64,000 nt of DNA from Leifsonia sp040686855 (lineage in GTDB: Bacteria > Actinomycetota > Actinomycetes > Actinomycetales > Microbacteriaceae): NCBI RefSeq assembly GCF_040686855.1, contig NZ_JBFBOG010000001.1:868001-932000 (forward strand), in the 5' to 3' direction. Shown one piece after another: positions 9,237 to 18,237 of the stretch (within the stretch, counting starts at the first letter, position 1; the number at the start of each line of letters is the position of its first letter). Made by a program: the position numbers and the translations under genes. A model generated the notes under the pieces. The model saw only the letters and a list, made by a program, of their open reading frames with translations. It did not search any database and was not told where the DNA came from.

Positions 9237-11579
9237 TCAGTCGCGGGCGAACGCCATCGCCGCCTCCTGTGCGAGGTCGACGAACGGCTCACCGCTGACG
9301 TCGATCGCGACACGGTGGATGACGCCCCCGGTGAACGGCCACGGCGACTCTCCCGCGTAGTCGGCGGTGACCGGTTCGGCGGTGTCCTTGCCCACGTTGA
9401 GTCCCTCCCCGGCGATGGAGAACTTGCCTGGCTGCGTCTTGATCGTCGCCGAGCCGACCGCATCCTCGCCGATGTGAAGGGTGAGCGTTCCCTCCGCGGG
9501 CATGGTGCCGGGAGTCATGTCGAAGCTGGCCGACAGGACGATGCTCCCCTGCGGGACGACGCGGTCGGATTCGACGATCTGCTCGTCCATCCCCACGAAG
9601 TTGTAGACGTACTTCAACCGGCCGCCCTTGATGTAGAGGGCGTGGCCGCCGAAGCGGGCGCCGTGCGAGAACAGCACGCCGCTCGCATCCGGGCTCTGGA
9701 TGTCCACCTGAGCGGCGATCGTGTACGACCGGCTGCGGAGGTTCGGCGCAACGGCTTCGGGCACCTCCGAGCTGCCGGGATAGAACACATAACGGCTCCT
9801 CGGCTTGGCGATCTGGGGACGCTGGGTGCCGAGGATCTCGACCGCGTTGCGGTTCTCCAACGGCAGGGCTTTGTACATCCCGGCCTGCACCCACCACAGC
9901 GAGATGAGCTCCTGCAGGAGCTCGGGATGCTCGGCCGAGACGTCGTGCACCTCGCTCGGGTCGGCCGTCGTGTCGTAGAGCTCCCAGTCCTGCGCCTCGT
10001 AATCCGCCCAGGCATCCGGGGCGGAGGGCGAGACCGCTACGGCCTTCCAGCCGTCGCGCCAGAGGGCTCGCGTCCCACCCATCGAGTAGAACTGCGAGTG
10101 CTTCCCCGTCTCGGCGGTCGCGTCTGCGAACGTCTCGTCGAAGGGGACCCCCTCGATCGGGAACTGCGTGTACCCCTTCAGCGTCTCCGGCGGTTCGATC
10201 CCGAGGCAGTTGTAGATCGTCGGCACGATGTCGATGGCGTGCGTGTACTGGCGACGGCTCCCGCGTTCGGCGATCTTGGCGGGCCAGGACACGATCATCG
10301 GATCGGCCGTCCCTCCTTCGAAGTTCGAGTACCGCTTCCACAGCTTGAACGGGGTGTTGAAAGCCCACGCCCAGCCTGTGGGGTAGTGGTTGTAGGTCAG
10401 CGGGCTGCCGAGCACGTCGAGGTACTTCAGGTTGTCCTCGATGCTGTCCGGGATGCCGTTGAAGAACTTCGATTCGTTGACGGAGCCGTTGGGGCCGCCT
10501 TCACCGGACGCGCCATTATCGGAGACCAGGACGATCAGCGTGTTGTCGAGCTGACCGCTCTCTTCCAGGTAGTCGAGGAGACGTCCGATCTGGTCGTCGA
10601 TGTGGCTGAGGAAACCCGCATAGACCTCGGCCATGCGCGCGAAGAGCCGCTTCTCGTCGTCGTTCAAGGAATCCCACGGACGCACGGTGTCGAGCTCGGG
10701 CCACGGCTTTCCGGTCGAGCTGGTGCGGTCGGCGTATGGATTGATCGGGGACAGTTCCGCGTTCTCCGGGAGGACGCCGAGCGCCTGCTGGCGCTGGAAG
10801 ACCTCCTCGCGATACGCCTCATAGCCCATGTCGAACTTCCCCGCGTAACGGTCGGCCCACTCCTTCGGCGCGTGATGCGGGGCGTGCGTCGCACCCGGGC
10901 AGAAGTAAAGCAGGAACGGCTTCTCGGGGGCGACCGCCTTGGCGTCGCGGACGAACGCGAGCGCCTTGTCCGTGATGTCGACACTGAAGTGGTAGCCCTC
11001 CTCCGGTGTGGCCGGCTGCTCGACCGGGTGGTTGTCATGGACGAGATCGGGGTACCACTGGTTGGTCTCTGCCCCGAGGAAGCCGTAGAACCTCTCGAAC
11101 CCGCGGCCCAGCGGCCACTGGCGACGCACGGACGCAAGATTCATCTCGTCCTCGGGCGTGAGGTGCCACTTGCCGACGGCATAGGTGTTCCATCCGCGCT
11201 CCCCCAGCACCTCGGCCACGTTCCCGCACTCGAACGGGATGTGACCGCTCGAGTTCGGGAATCCTGCCGCCGCCTCCGTGATACTGCCCATGCTGTTCGT
11301 GGTGTGGTTGCGGCCCGTGAGCAGGCAGGAGCGGGTCGGCGAGCAGAGCGCCGTAGTGTGGAAGTTGGTGTACGTGAGTCCGGCCTCGGCGATGCGGTTG
11401 ATGTTCGGTGTCGCGATGAGACCGCCGAACGGCTCCATCGCCGAGAATCCGACATCGTCGAGCACGATGTAGAGCACATTGGGCGCGCCTTCCGGCGCCG
11501 ACGGCTGCGCGTACGGACCCCAGTCCGGAGTCGATTTCGTGATGTCGAGATTGACGACGCCTTTGAACGGAACAGTCAT
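9237..11579 (-). CDS. Arylsulfatase-type sulfatase 1
   Basis: Type I sulfatase of 780 aa that would hydrolyse a sulfate ester, feeding sulfate or freeing a carbon compound. The CSPTR signature puts the Cys that becomes formylglycine at 79; the metal-site Asp pair DD (41-42) and the following LLTGRN are standard. Roughly residues 1-540 are the catalytic alkaline-phosphatase fold; 540-780 look like an extra beta-sandwich domain also present in sulfatase 2. No signal peptide is visible, so it is probably cytoplasmic or uses another route. ATG start. It is the last gene of the run sulfatase 2 - HAD - sulfatase 1. The substrate is unknown. Confidence 0.92.
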   Translation of the reverse strand: MTVPFKGVVNLDITKSTPDWGPYAQPSAPEGAPNVLYIVLDDVGFSAMEPFGGLIATPNINRIAEAGLTYTNFHTTALCSPTRSCLLTGRNHTTNSMGSITEAAAGFPNSSGHIPFECGNVAEVLGERGWNTYAVGKWHLTPEDEMNLASVRRQWPLGRGFERFYGFLGAETNQWYPDLVHDNHPVEQPATPEEGYHFSVDITDKALAFVRDAKAVAPEKPFLLYFCPGATHAPHHAPKEWADRYAGKFDMGYEAYREEVFQRQQALGVLPENAELSPINPYADRTSSTGKPWPELDTVRPWDSLNDDEKRLFARMAEVYAGFLSHIDDQIGRLLDYLEESGQLDNTLIVLVSDNGASGEGGPNGSVNESKFFNGIPDSIEDNLKYLDVLGSPLTYNHYPTGWAWAFNTPFKLWKRYSNFEGGTADPMIVSWPAKIAERGSRRQYTHAIDIVPTIYNCLGIEPPETLKGYTQFPIEGVPFDETFADATAETGKHSQFYSMGGTRALWRDGWKAVAVSPSAPDAWADYEAQDWELYDTTADPSEVHDVSAEHPELLQELISLWWVQAGMYKALPLENRNAVEILGTQRPQIAKPRSRYVFYPGSSEVPEAVAPNLRSRSYTIAAQVDIQSPDASGVLFSHGARFGGHALYIKGGRLKYVYNFVGMDEQIVESDRVVPQGSIVLSASFDMTPGTMPAEGTLTLHIGEDAVGSATIKTQPGKFSIAGEGLNVGKDTAEPVTADYAGESPWPFTGGVIHRVAIDVSGEPFVDLAQEAAMAFARD

Positions 11580-11658
11580 TGTTATAACCCCCAGTCGGTT
11601 GACGCGCTCATTCTCATCCGACGCGTCCCGCCCGCACCAGGCCCGATCGCGGTGACAT

Positions 11659-12603
11659 TCACGCGGGGAACACGCTGGCCCAGTCGTCTCTCACGCTCAC
11701 GACCGTGAGGCCGTCGGCGTCGGCGGACGCGAGCGCCTCCTCGGCACCCTTGTCGTACGGCAGATCACCGCGGCCGGTGTCGTCGTCGTGATGGATCAGG
11801 AGGCTGAGGCTGCGAGGGTGCTTCTGCACGTAGCGCAGCATCGGCACGTCGCCGTTCGAGTTACCGACCGCCACGAGCGGACGCCGGCCGATCCTGCTCC
11901 AGATGCGCACGGGCTTCTCGGGCCCGTCGTCGAGGAAGCCGAAGGTGGTGCCGTAGCGCACCTCGCCGTCCGCATACTCGAGACCGACGGCAGAGCCGAT
12001 GACACGCTCCGGCGGGATGCCATAGTTCGCGACCGTCATCGGCCGCATGAAGTCCCGGTCGCCACCCGACACGATGTAGCAGGTGAAGCCGTTGGCCTCC
12101 AGGTATCGCAGCAGCTCCACCATCGGCTGGTAGACCACGCTGCTGTAGGGGCGGCCCAAGGTCAGATGCTGAGCGGTCCGGTAGAACTCGTCTACGTCGC
12201 TCTCGTATTCCACGACGCTCATCCCCGCGGTCAGTTTCAACAGCGCGGCGATGATCAGGTGAAGGTCGGCGTCGTCGCCGGCGTAGTGCTTGTCGATTGC
12301 GGCGCCCAGCCACGAGAAGTCTTGGGCGGCGACCGATCGGTAGGGCTCGTTCTCCGCAAGCGACGGGTCGGCGCGCGCCGCGGCCACCCATTGCTGCACG
12401 ATGAAATGCAGTTGCGTCGGCATCGGCTTCTCGGTCCACAGCGTCCCATCGTTGTCGAACACGGCGACGCGCTCCTCGACGGGAACGGCGCCGTCGCCGT
12501 CCCCAGCGACTGACTCGACGAAGTCCACGATCGCTCGTCGAGTGGAGCCGTCCCTCCACGAGGGAAGGATTCTCGATCCGAGTTCGCTGCTGTTGTCTGT
12601 CAT
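11659..12603 (-). CDS. HAD-superfamily hydrolase
   Basis: Soluble 314 aa phosphatase-like protein. Motif I is FDNDGTLW, with nucleophile Asp 50 and acid/base Asp 52. Motif II is probably the Ser in CYIVSGGDRD, and motif IV is GNSNGD. It resembles HAD proteins with a large helical cap near residues 70-150. It sits between two sulfatase genes on the same strand, 15 bases after sulfatase 2 and 79 before sulfatase 1, so it is probably cotranscribed and may act on a product of the same substrate; that role is inferred. Confidence 0.85.
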   Translation of the reverse strand: MTDNSSELGSRILPSWRDGSTRRAIVDFVESVAGDGDGAVPVEERVAVFDNDGTLWTEKPMPTQLHFIVQQWVAAARADPSLAENEPYRSVAAQDFSWLGAAIDKHYAGDDADLHLIIAALLKLTAGMSVVEYESDVDEFYRTAQHLTLGRPYSSVVYQPMVELLRYLEANGFTCYIVSGGDRDFMRPMTVANYGIPPERVIGSAVGLEYADGEVRYGTTFGFLDDGPEKPVRIWSRIGRRPLVAVGNSNGDVPMLRYVQKHPRSLSLLIHHDDDTGRGDLPYDKGAEEALASADADGLTVVSVRDDWASVFPA

Positions 12604-12618
12604 GGACTGGCACCTTTG

Positions 12619-14922
12619 CTAGGACGTGTACCGGATCCTCACCCGGTCGATCGCGCCGGTGAAGGCGAAGGGGATGCGGTCGGCGAAGGCCGGGGACACC
12701 GGTCCGCCGAGCGAGCGTCCGATGTCGAGGCAGTCGTTGGCGGTGAAGATGAGCGGGGCGCTGACCGGAACGACGCCGCTGACCAACTCGTCGTCGCCCT
12801 CCCTGACCGTGATCGCCAGCGGCGACGCGGGTCGTGGCTCCAGGACCGATGTCTCGACCGTGAGCTTCACGGGGCCGGGCGCGACCGGGCGCTCGGAGCG
12901 GAGGACCGTGCGCTGGATGAGGAACAGGTTGTACTCGTAGACGAGGTGGCCGCCGTCGAGGTAGCAGACCAGCCCGCCGCCGGTGCCGCCGAGGGAGTAG
13001 AGGACGCCGTCGGCATCCTCGGGCACGGTCGCGTCGATCTCGACCACGTTGGCGCGGTTGCCGAGTGCGGGTGCGCCGAACTCCGGGATCCGGACGATGT
13101 CGCCCGTGAACGTCCACTCCCGGTACGGGCTCGAGATGCGCAGCTCCGGGTGGAACACCGGGACCCAGAGGCCTCCGCCGACCGGGAAGACGCTGTTCTT
13201 CGCCGCCTCGATCGCGAACAGCTCGCGGAGCTGCGCGAGCTTCTCCGGCTCGGCGTCGGCGAGGTCGTGGGCCTGGCTCCAGTCCTCGTCGAGGTTGTAG
13301 AGCTCCCACACGTCGTGGTCCGGCGTCCATTCCGCGATGCCGGGCGGGAGGCCGGGGAGCCAGGGGATGCGCGGCCCGAACGCGGAGGCCATCCACCCGT
13401 CGTGGTAGATGGCCCGGCTGCCCATGATCTCGAAGTACTGGGTGCGGTGGTGGGCGGGCGCGTCGGCGTCGAGCAGGGCGTCCGCGAAGCTGACGCCGTC
13501 CATCGGCTCCTGCACGACGCCGTCCACGGTGCGCGGCGGCGCGATGCCGGCGAGCTCGTAGATCGTCGGCACGACGTCGACGACGTGCGTGAACTGCGCC
13601 CGCGGACGCTGGTCGGGTGCGACGCGTGCCGGCCAGGAGATGACCAGCGGGTTCCGCGTTCCACCCAGATGAGATGCCAGCAGCTTGGTGCCCTTGTACG
13701 GGGTGCTGCCCGCCCAGCCCCAGGCCGAGTGGTACTGGTTCTCGACCTTCGGTGTCCCCAGCGCGTCGAGCCCGCCGAGCTCGTCGAGGGCCGCGATGTG
13801 CATGGGCACCGTGGACGGGATGCCGTTCTGCGCCAGCAGCTCGCTGATCGTGCCGTTCTGCCCTTCGGCGGACGAGCCGTTGTCGCCCCAGACGTACATG
13901 ACGATCGTGTTCTCGCCGTAGCCGAGCTCGTCGAGCTCGTCGAGGAGACGTCCGACCTGCACGTCGGTGTACTCGGCGAAGCCGGCGGCGACCTCCATCA
14001 GCCGCGTCTGGAACGCGCGCTCCTCGGTCGGCACGTCCTCCCAGGCCTGCATGGTCTCGTCGCGCGGCGTCAGCTCCGTCTCCGGCGGGATCCAGCCCAG
14101 CTCCTTGGCCCGTGTGAAGACCCGCTCCCGGTAGGCGTCCCAGCCGTCGTCGAACCGTCCGGCGTACTTGTCCGCCCACTCCCGCATCACCTGGTGCGGG
14201 CCGTGCAGGCAGCCCGACGCCCAGTACAGGAAGAAGGGCTTGTCGGGCTGCAGCGCGCGCTGGTTGCGCAGCCAGTGGATGGCGTCGTCCGCGAGGTCCG
14301 CGCTGAGGTGGTACCCCTCCTCGGCCGTCTTCGGCGGGGGGACGAGCGTCGTGTTGCGCACCAGATTGGGCTCATACTGCGACGCCTCGCCCGCCAGGAA
14401 GCCGTAGAAGTACTCGAACCCCTGCTCGGACGGCCAGTTGTGGAACGGGCCGGCGGCGCTGGTCTCCAGGGCGGGCGTGTTGTGCCACTTGCCGAAGGCG
14501 GCGGTCGCGTACCCGTACTCGGCGAGCACCCGCGCGCACAACGCACTGCTCGCCGGGATCTCCCCCGCGTAGCCGTCCCAGTCGTTGGCGAGCTCCGCGA
14601 TCTGACCGTTCCCGATGCGGTGGTGGTTCCGCCCGGTCAGCAGAGAGGCCCGGGTGGGCGAGCACATGGCGGTCGTGTGGAAGCGGTTGAAGCCGATCCC
14701 GTTCTCCAGCACGCGTGTGAGAGCCGGGGTGTGCACCTCGCCGCCGAACGTGTCCGGTAGGCCCGGCCCTGCGTCGTCGATCAGCACCACCAGGATGTTC
14801 GGCGCATCGTCCGAGAGCCGGCGCGGCACGATCCGGGGCGAGTAGGTCGAGTCGGCCAAGGTGCGCCCTGCGACGCTGGCGGACGGCGTCGGGGGGAACG
14901 GGAGAGAATCACCAGCGCTCAT
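12619..14922 (-). CDS. Arylsulfatase-type sulfatase 2
   Basis: Type I sulfatase of 767 aa. CSPTR places the formylglycine precursor Cys at 87, and LIDDAG near 48-52 supplies metal-binding Asp residues. As in sulfatase 1, a large C-terminal beta-rich domain follows the catalytic domain (about 540 onward). The ATG at 14922 is preferred over one 12 codons upstream because GAGGAG lies about ten bases before it. No signal peptide is visible. It heads the sulfatase 2 - HAD - sulfatase 1 run. Sulfatases 1 and 2 share domain layout but differ widely in sequence, so they probably act on different esters. Confidence 0.92.
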   Translation of the reverse strand: MSAGDSLPFPPTPSASVAGRTLADSTYSPRIVPRRLSDDAPNILVVLIDDAGPGLPDTFGGEVHTPALTRVLENGIGFNRFHTTAMCSPTRASLLTGRNHHRIGNGQIAELANDWDGYAGEIPASSALCARVLAEYGYATAAFGKWHNTPALETSAAGPFHNWPSEQGFEYFYGFLAGEASQYEPNLVRNTTLVPPPKTAEEGYHLSADLADDAIHWLRNQRALQPDKPFFLYWASGCLHGPHQVMREWADKYAGRFDDGWDAYRERVFTRAKELGWIPPETELTPRDETMQAWEDVPTEERAFQTRLMEVAAGFAEYTDVQVGRLLDELDELGYGENTIVMYVWGDNGSSAEGQNGTISELLAQNGIPSTVPMHIAALDELGGLDALGTPKVENQYHSAWGWAGSTPYKGTKLLASHLGGTRNPLVISWPARVAPDQRPRAQFTHVVDVVPTIYELAGIAPPRTVDGVVQEPMDGVSFADALLDADAPAHHRTQYFEIMGSRAIYHDGWMASAFGPRIPWLPGLPPGIAEWTPDHDVWELYNLDEDWSQAHDLADAEPEKLAQLRELFAIEAAKNSVFPVGGGLWVPVFHPELRISSPYREWTFTGDIVRIPEFGAPALGNRANVVEIDATVPEDADGVLYSLGGTGGGLVCYLDGGHLVYEYNLFLIQRTVLRSERPVAPGPVKLTVETSVLEPRPASPLAITVREGDDELVSGVVPVSAPLIFTANDCLDIGRSLGGPVSPAFADRIPFAFTGAIDRVRIRYTS

Positions 14923-14994
14923 CGGGGGCCTCCTCGGCTCAGCTGCTCGGGCGCGCACATGCTAAAGCGGCCTCCCCGACGCTGGCTAGAGACC

Positions 14995-17259
14995 TCAGCG
15001 GGAGAACACCAGCCAGTTCACGTTGACGAATTCGTTCGCCGTCCCCGTCCCTGCGCCGACGAAGCGGAGGTAGACGCGGTCCGTGCCGGTCGGTGCGAGA
15101 GCGAGGCGGGCGGTCCTCGTCACCCAGTTCTGCCATCCACCCGTCGACGAGACCGGGATGCGGGCGAGTACCGGGCCCGCCGGGGATCCCGTGCGCACCT
15201 CGATCGTCCCCGTGGCGGTCGCGCCGGACGCCAGGCGCACGGACACCGATGCCGGGGCCGTGCTCCCGAACTCGACGTCGAACCAGCCGGCGAAGTCGCC
15301 GTCTGCGAGGTGGGCGAGGGCCCGGCCGCACGCCGAGTCGGCGCAGTTCTCGGTCGCGGTCCCCCGCTGGTCGTCGTAGTTAACCGCGCCGATCGTGTCG
15401 TACGCCGACTGCCCGGTCGTCGGGTGGAGTCCGTAGCCCGCGGAGAAGAGGGCGTTCTGTCCGTCACCCGCGTTGATCGGCTGCTGGCCGGCGTCGTGCA
15501 TCCAGGTGACGGGCAGCGTTCCCGTTGCCGGCACCGCACCGTAGAGCACGTCCGCGATCCCCGCGCCCTCGGTGCCCGGCAGCCAGGCCTCGACGGCGGC
15601 GCGGACGGACCCGATCTGCTCGTCGATGTCGAGCGGACGGCCGCTCAGCATCACGAGCGTCACGGGGACACCGGAGGCGGTGACGCGGTCGATCAGTGCA
15701 CGGTCCGACGCGCTCAGCCGCATGTCGCCGGTGTCGTCCCCTTCGAACTCCGCGTACGGTTTCTCGCCGACCACGACCACGGCGTCGTGGTAGCTCTGGT
15801 CGATGCCGGACCCGTCGCGCGAGTAGGTGACGGTGGTCCCCGGAGACACGGCGGCGCGGATGCCGCCGAGGATCGTCGTGCCCGGTTCGATGGGGCCGAG
15901 GGACCCCTGCCAGCCCATGGTCCAGCCGCCTGACTGCTGACCGATGTCGTTCGCGCCGGTTCCGGCGACGAACACCTTGCTCGCGCTCCTCGGCAACGGC
16001 AGGAGGCCTCGGTCGTTCTTGAGCACAACGGTCGATTCGGCGACGGCCTGGCGTGCGAGCGCGCGGTGCGCGGCCGAGCCGACCTGGCCGGCCAGGGACC
16101 GGTCGGCGAAGGGGTGCTCGAACAGCCCCTTCTGGAACTTCTTGGTCAAGATGCGCGAGACGGCGTCGTCGATGCGAGCCCGCGAGACGCGGCCGGCGTG
16201 GACCTCGGCGACGAGCTCGGCGTGGAAGTGCGAGTACTCGTCCGGCACCATGACGAGGTCGATCCCCGCGTTGACCGCCGTGCGCACGTCGTAGGCGGAG
16301 AGGGTGGTCTTGTCGCCGTCCAGGTAGTCGACCCCGCCGTAGTCGGAGACGAGGATGCCCGAGAAGCCGAGCTCCTTCTTCAGCACGTCGGTGAGCAGGT
16401 ACGTGTCGCCATGGAGACGAGCGCCGTTCCAGCTCGAATAGCTCACCATCACCGCCGAGACGCCGCGTCGCACGGCCTCCTGGAAGGGCGGCAGGTGGAT
16501 GGCGCGCAGCTGGGCCTCGCTCAGCTGCGTGTTCCCGCGGTCGACGCCCCCGGTCGTCCCGCCGTCGCCGACGAAGTGCTTGGTCAGCGCCAGCACGGAG
16601 TCCGGGGCCGACAGCGACGAGCCCTGCTCGCCGGTCACCATGGTCGTCATCGACGAGACCAGGGCGGGATCCTCGCCGAACGACTCGTAGGTGCGACCCC
16701 AGCGGTCGTTCCGGACCACGGCCACCGTCGGCGCGAAGTTCATGTCGATGCCGAGCGCGCTGACCTCCTGGGCGACGGCGTGGCCGATCCGCTGGACGAG
16801 CGCCGGGTCGTGCGTCGCGCCGAGACCGATGTTGTGCGGGAAGATCGTCGCGCCGTGCACGTTGCCCGCGCCGTGCACGGCATCCATCGCGTAGAGCATC
16901 GGGATGCCGAGGCGGTTGCGCAGGGCGGCCCGCTGGAAGCCGTCGTACATGTCCTCCCAGCCGGCGACCCTGTTGCTCGCCGGCGCCGAGGTGCCCGCCG
17001 AGAAGCCGGCGCCGATCATGCCGCTCGCGAGTCCGTCGTCGGACAGCCAGCGCCGTTCGATGAGGGTCATCTGGCCGATCTTCTCGTCGAGCGTCATCCG
17101 GCCCAGGAGGTCGGCGACCCGCGTCGGAACGCTCTTGCTGGGATCCTGGTACGGGAGGGGCGCCGCGTGCGCCGACATGGGGACTCCCACGATGAGGGCG
17201 GCGCCGACGAGTGCGGCGGCCGTGGCCGCGATCGTGCGGGGATGCATCCGGATGTTCAC
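14995..17259 (-). CDS. Secreted glycoside hydrolase family 3 (beta-glucosidase-like)
   Basis: Exported 754 aa glycosidase that would release sugars from beta-linked glycans. A signal peptide ends near residue 32 (AHA). The GH3 N-terminal barrel includes KHFVGDGG (227-234) and the nucleophile Asp 306 in LVSDYGG; the GH3 C-terminal domain runs to about 590, with acid/base candidates in the segment EFEGDDTGD. The last 130 residues or so look like a carbohydrate-binding module (family 6 type). GTG start preceded by AAGGAG. It follows the SDR gene on the same strand but with a 113-base gap, so it may have its own promoter. Family-usual length plus the extra module. Confidence 0.93.
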   Translation of the reverse strand: MNIRMHPRTIAATAAALVGAALIVGVPMSAHAAPLPYQDPSKSVPTRVADLLGRMTLDEKIGQMTLIERRWLSDDGLASGMIGAGFSAGTSAPASNRVAGWEDMYDGFQRAALRNRLGIPMLYAMDAVHGAGNVHGATIFPHNIGLGATHDPALVQRIGHAVAQEVSALGIDMNFAPTVAVVRNDRWGRTYESFGEDPALVSSMTTMVTGEQGSSLSAPDSVLALTKHFVGDGGTTGGVDRGNTQLSEAQLRAIHLPPFQEAVRRGVSAVMVSYSSWNGARLHGDTYLLTDVLKKELGFSGILVSDYGGVDYLDGDKTTLSAYDVRTAVNAGIDLVMVPDEYSHFHAELVAEVHAGRVSRARIDDAVSRILTKKFQKGLFEHPFADRSLAGQVGSAAHRALARQAVAESTVVLKNDRGLLPLPRSASKVFVAGTGANDIGQQSGGWTMGWQGSLGPIEPGTTILGGIRAAVSPGTTVTYSRDGSGIDQSYHDAVVVVGEKPYAEFEGDDTGDMRLSASDRALIDRVTASGVPVTLVMLSGRPLDIDEQIGSVRAAVEAWLPGTEGAGIADVLYGAVPATGTLPVTWMHDAGQQPINAGDGQNALFSAGYGLHPTTGQSAYDTIGAVNYDDQRGTATENCADSACGRALAHLADGDFAGWFDVEFGSTAPASVSVRLASGATATGTIEVRTGSPAGPVLARIPVSSTGGWQNWVTRTARLALAPTGTDRVYLRFVGAGTGTANEFVNVNWLVFSR

Positions 17260-17372
17260 GTTCGGCTCCTTGCGAGGATCGGAACTCGTGCACTCAGCGC
17301 CGTTGCCGGATTGCGGGCGAGATTAGCAGTCGCGGCGGTCGCGCGATAGGTGCGGCATCCGCCGCGCACGCC

Positions 17373-18146
17373 TCACGGCACGATGGTCGGCACCAGCCCG
17401 CCATCGACGCCGAGCGACCGGCCGGTCGTGGCCGAGGCCTGGTCGGATGCCAGGTAGGTGACCATGTTGGCCACTTCGACCGGGCGGATGACGCGGCCGA
17501 GCAGGGATCCCGCCGCGCGCCCCTCCTCGACGAAGCGCGCTTCCTGCTCCTCGCGGCTGAGTCCGGGATAGATGTCGTCCCACATCGCGAGAACGCCCTC
17601 GCTCATCGTCGGGCCCGCCAGGACGCTGTTCACCGTGACCCCGCTGCCGGCGAGCTCCTGCGCGAAGCCGCGGGAGATGGCGAGCTGCGCGGTCTTGCTC
17701 ATGCCGTAATGGACCATGTTGGTCGGAGGCTGCACCCCGGCCTCGCTGCTGATGAAGATGACCCGGCCGCGCCCCCGCTCGGCCATCCGGGGTGCGTAGT
17801 GGCGCGTGAGTCGGACACCGGAGAGGACGTTCAGCTCGAAGATCCGACGCCAGCCGTCGTCGTCGATCTCGAACACGGGCTCCGCGACGAAGACCCCGGC
17901 GTTGTTGACGAGGATGTCCACATCCGGGACCTGTTCGATGAGCTGCTGCGCACCGTCAGCGGTACCGACATCGGCGGCGACACCGGTGACACCGAGCCGG
18001 TCGGCCACCTCGGCCACCCGGCCGGGATTGCGTCCGTTCACGATCACGTCCGCGCCGGCCTGCTGCAGCACCTCTGCGATGGCCAGGCCGATTCCTGCGG
18101 TGGACCCGGTGATCAGAGCGCGCTTGCGGGTGAGATCTATGAACAT
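17373..18146 (-). CDS. Short-chain dehydrogenase/reductase
   Basis: 257 aa Rossmann-fold oxidoreductase. The cofactor motif is TGSTAGIG, followed by NGRNPGR, which suggests NADP preference; NNAG is present, and the catalytic Tyr/Lys pair is in YGMSKTA. No membrane or export signal. It lies between the GH3 gene and the M50 gene on the same strand, with about 90 bases on the M50 side, so it is probably its own unit. The substrate cannot be assigned. Confidence 0.9.
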   Translation of the reverse strand: MFIDLTRKRALITGSTAGIGLAIAEVLQQAGADVIVNGRNPGRVAEVADRLGVTGVAADVGTADGAQQLIEQVPDVDILVNNAGVFVAEPVFEIDDDGWRRIFELNVLSGVRLTRHYAPRMAERGRGRVIFISSEAGVQPPTNMVHYGMSKTAQLAISRGFAQELAGSGVTVNSVLAGPTMSEGVLAMWDDIYPGLSREEQEARFVEEGRAAGSLLGRVIRPVEVANMVTYLASDQASATTGRSLGVDGGLVPTIVP

Positions 18147-18237
18147 GACGCCTCCTTGGCGGGATCACGTTCGAATGATGGCCCCCAGCGCCCCCGGCTG
18201 CCTAGGCCCGATCACGCGAACGGCAGGGCGGCCAGAC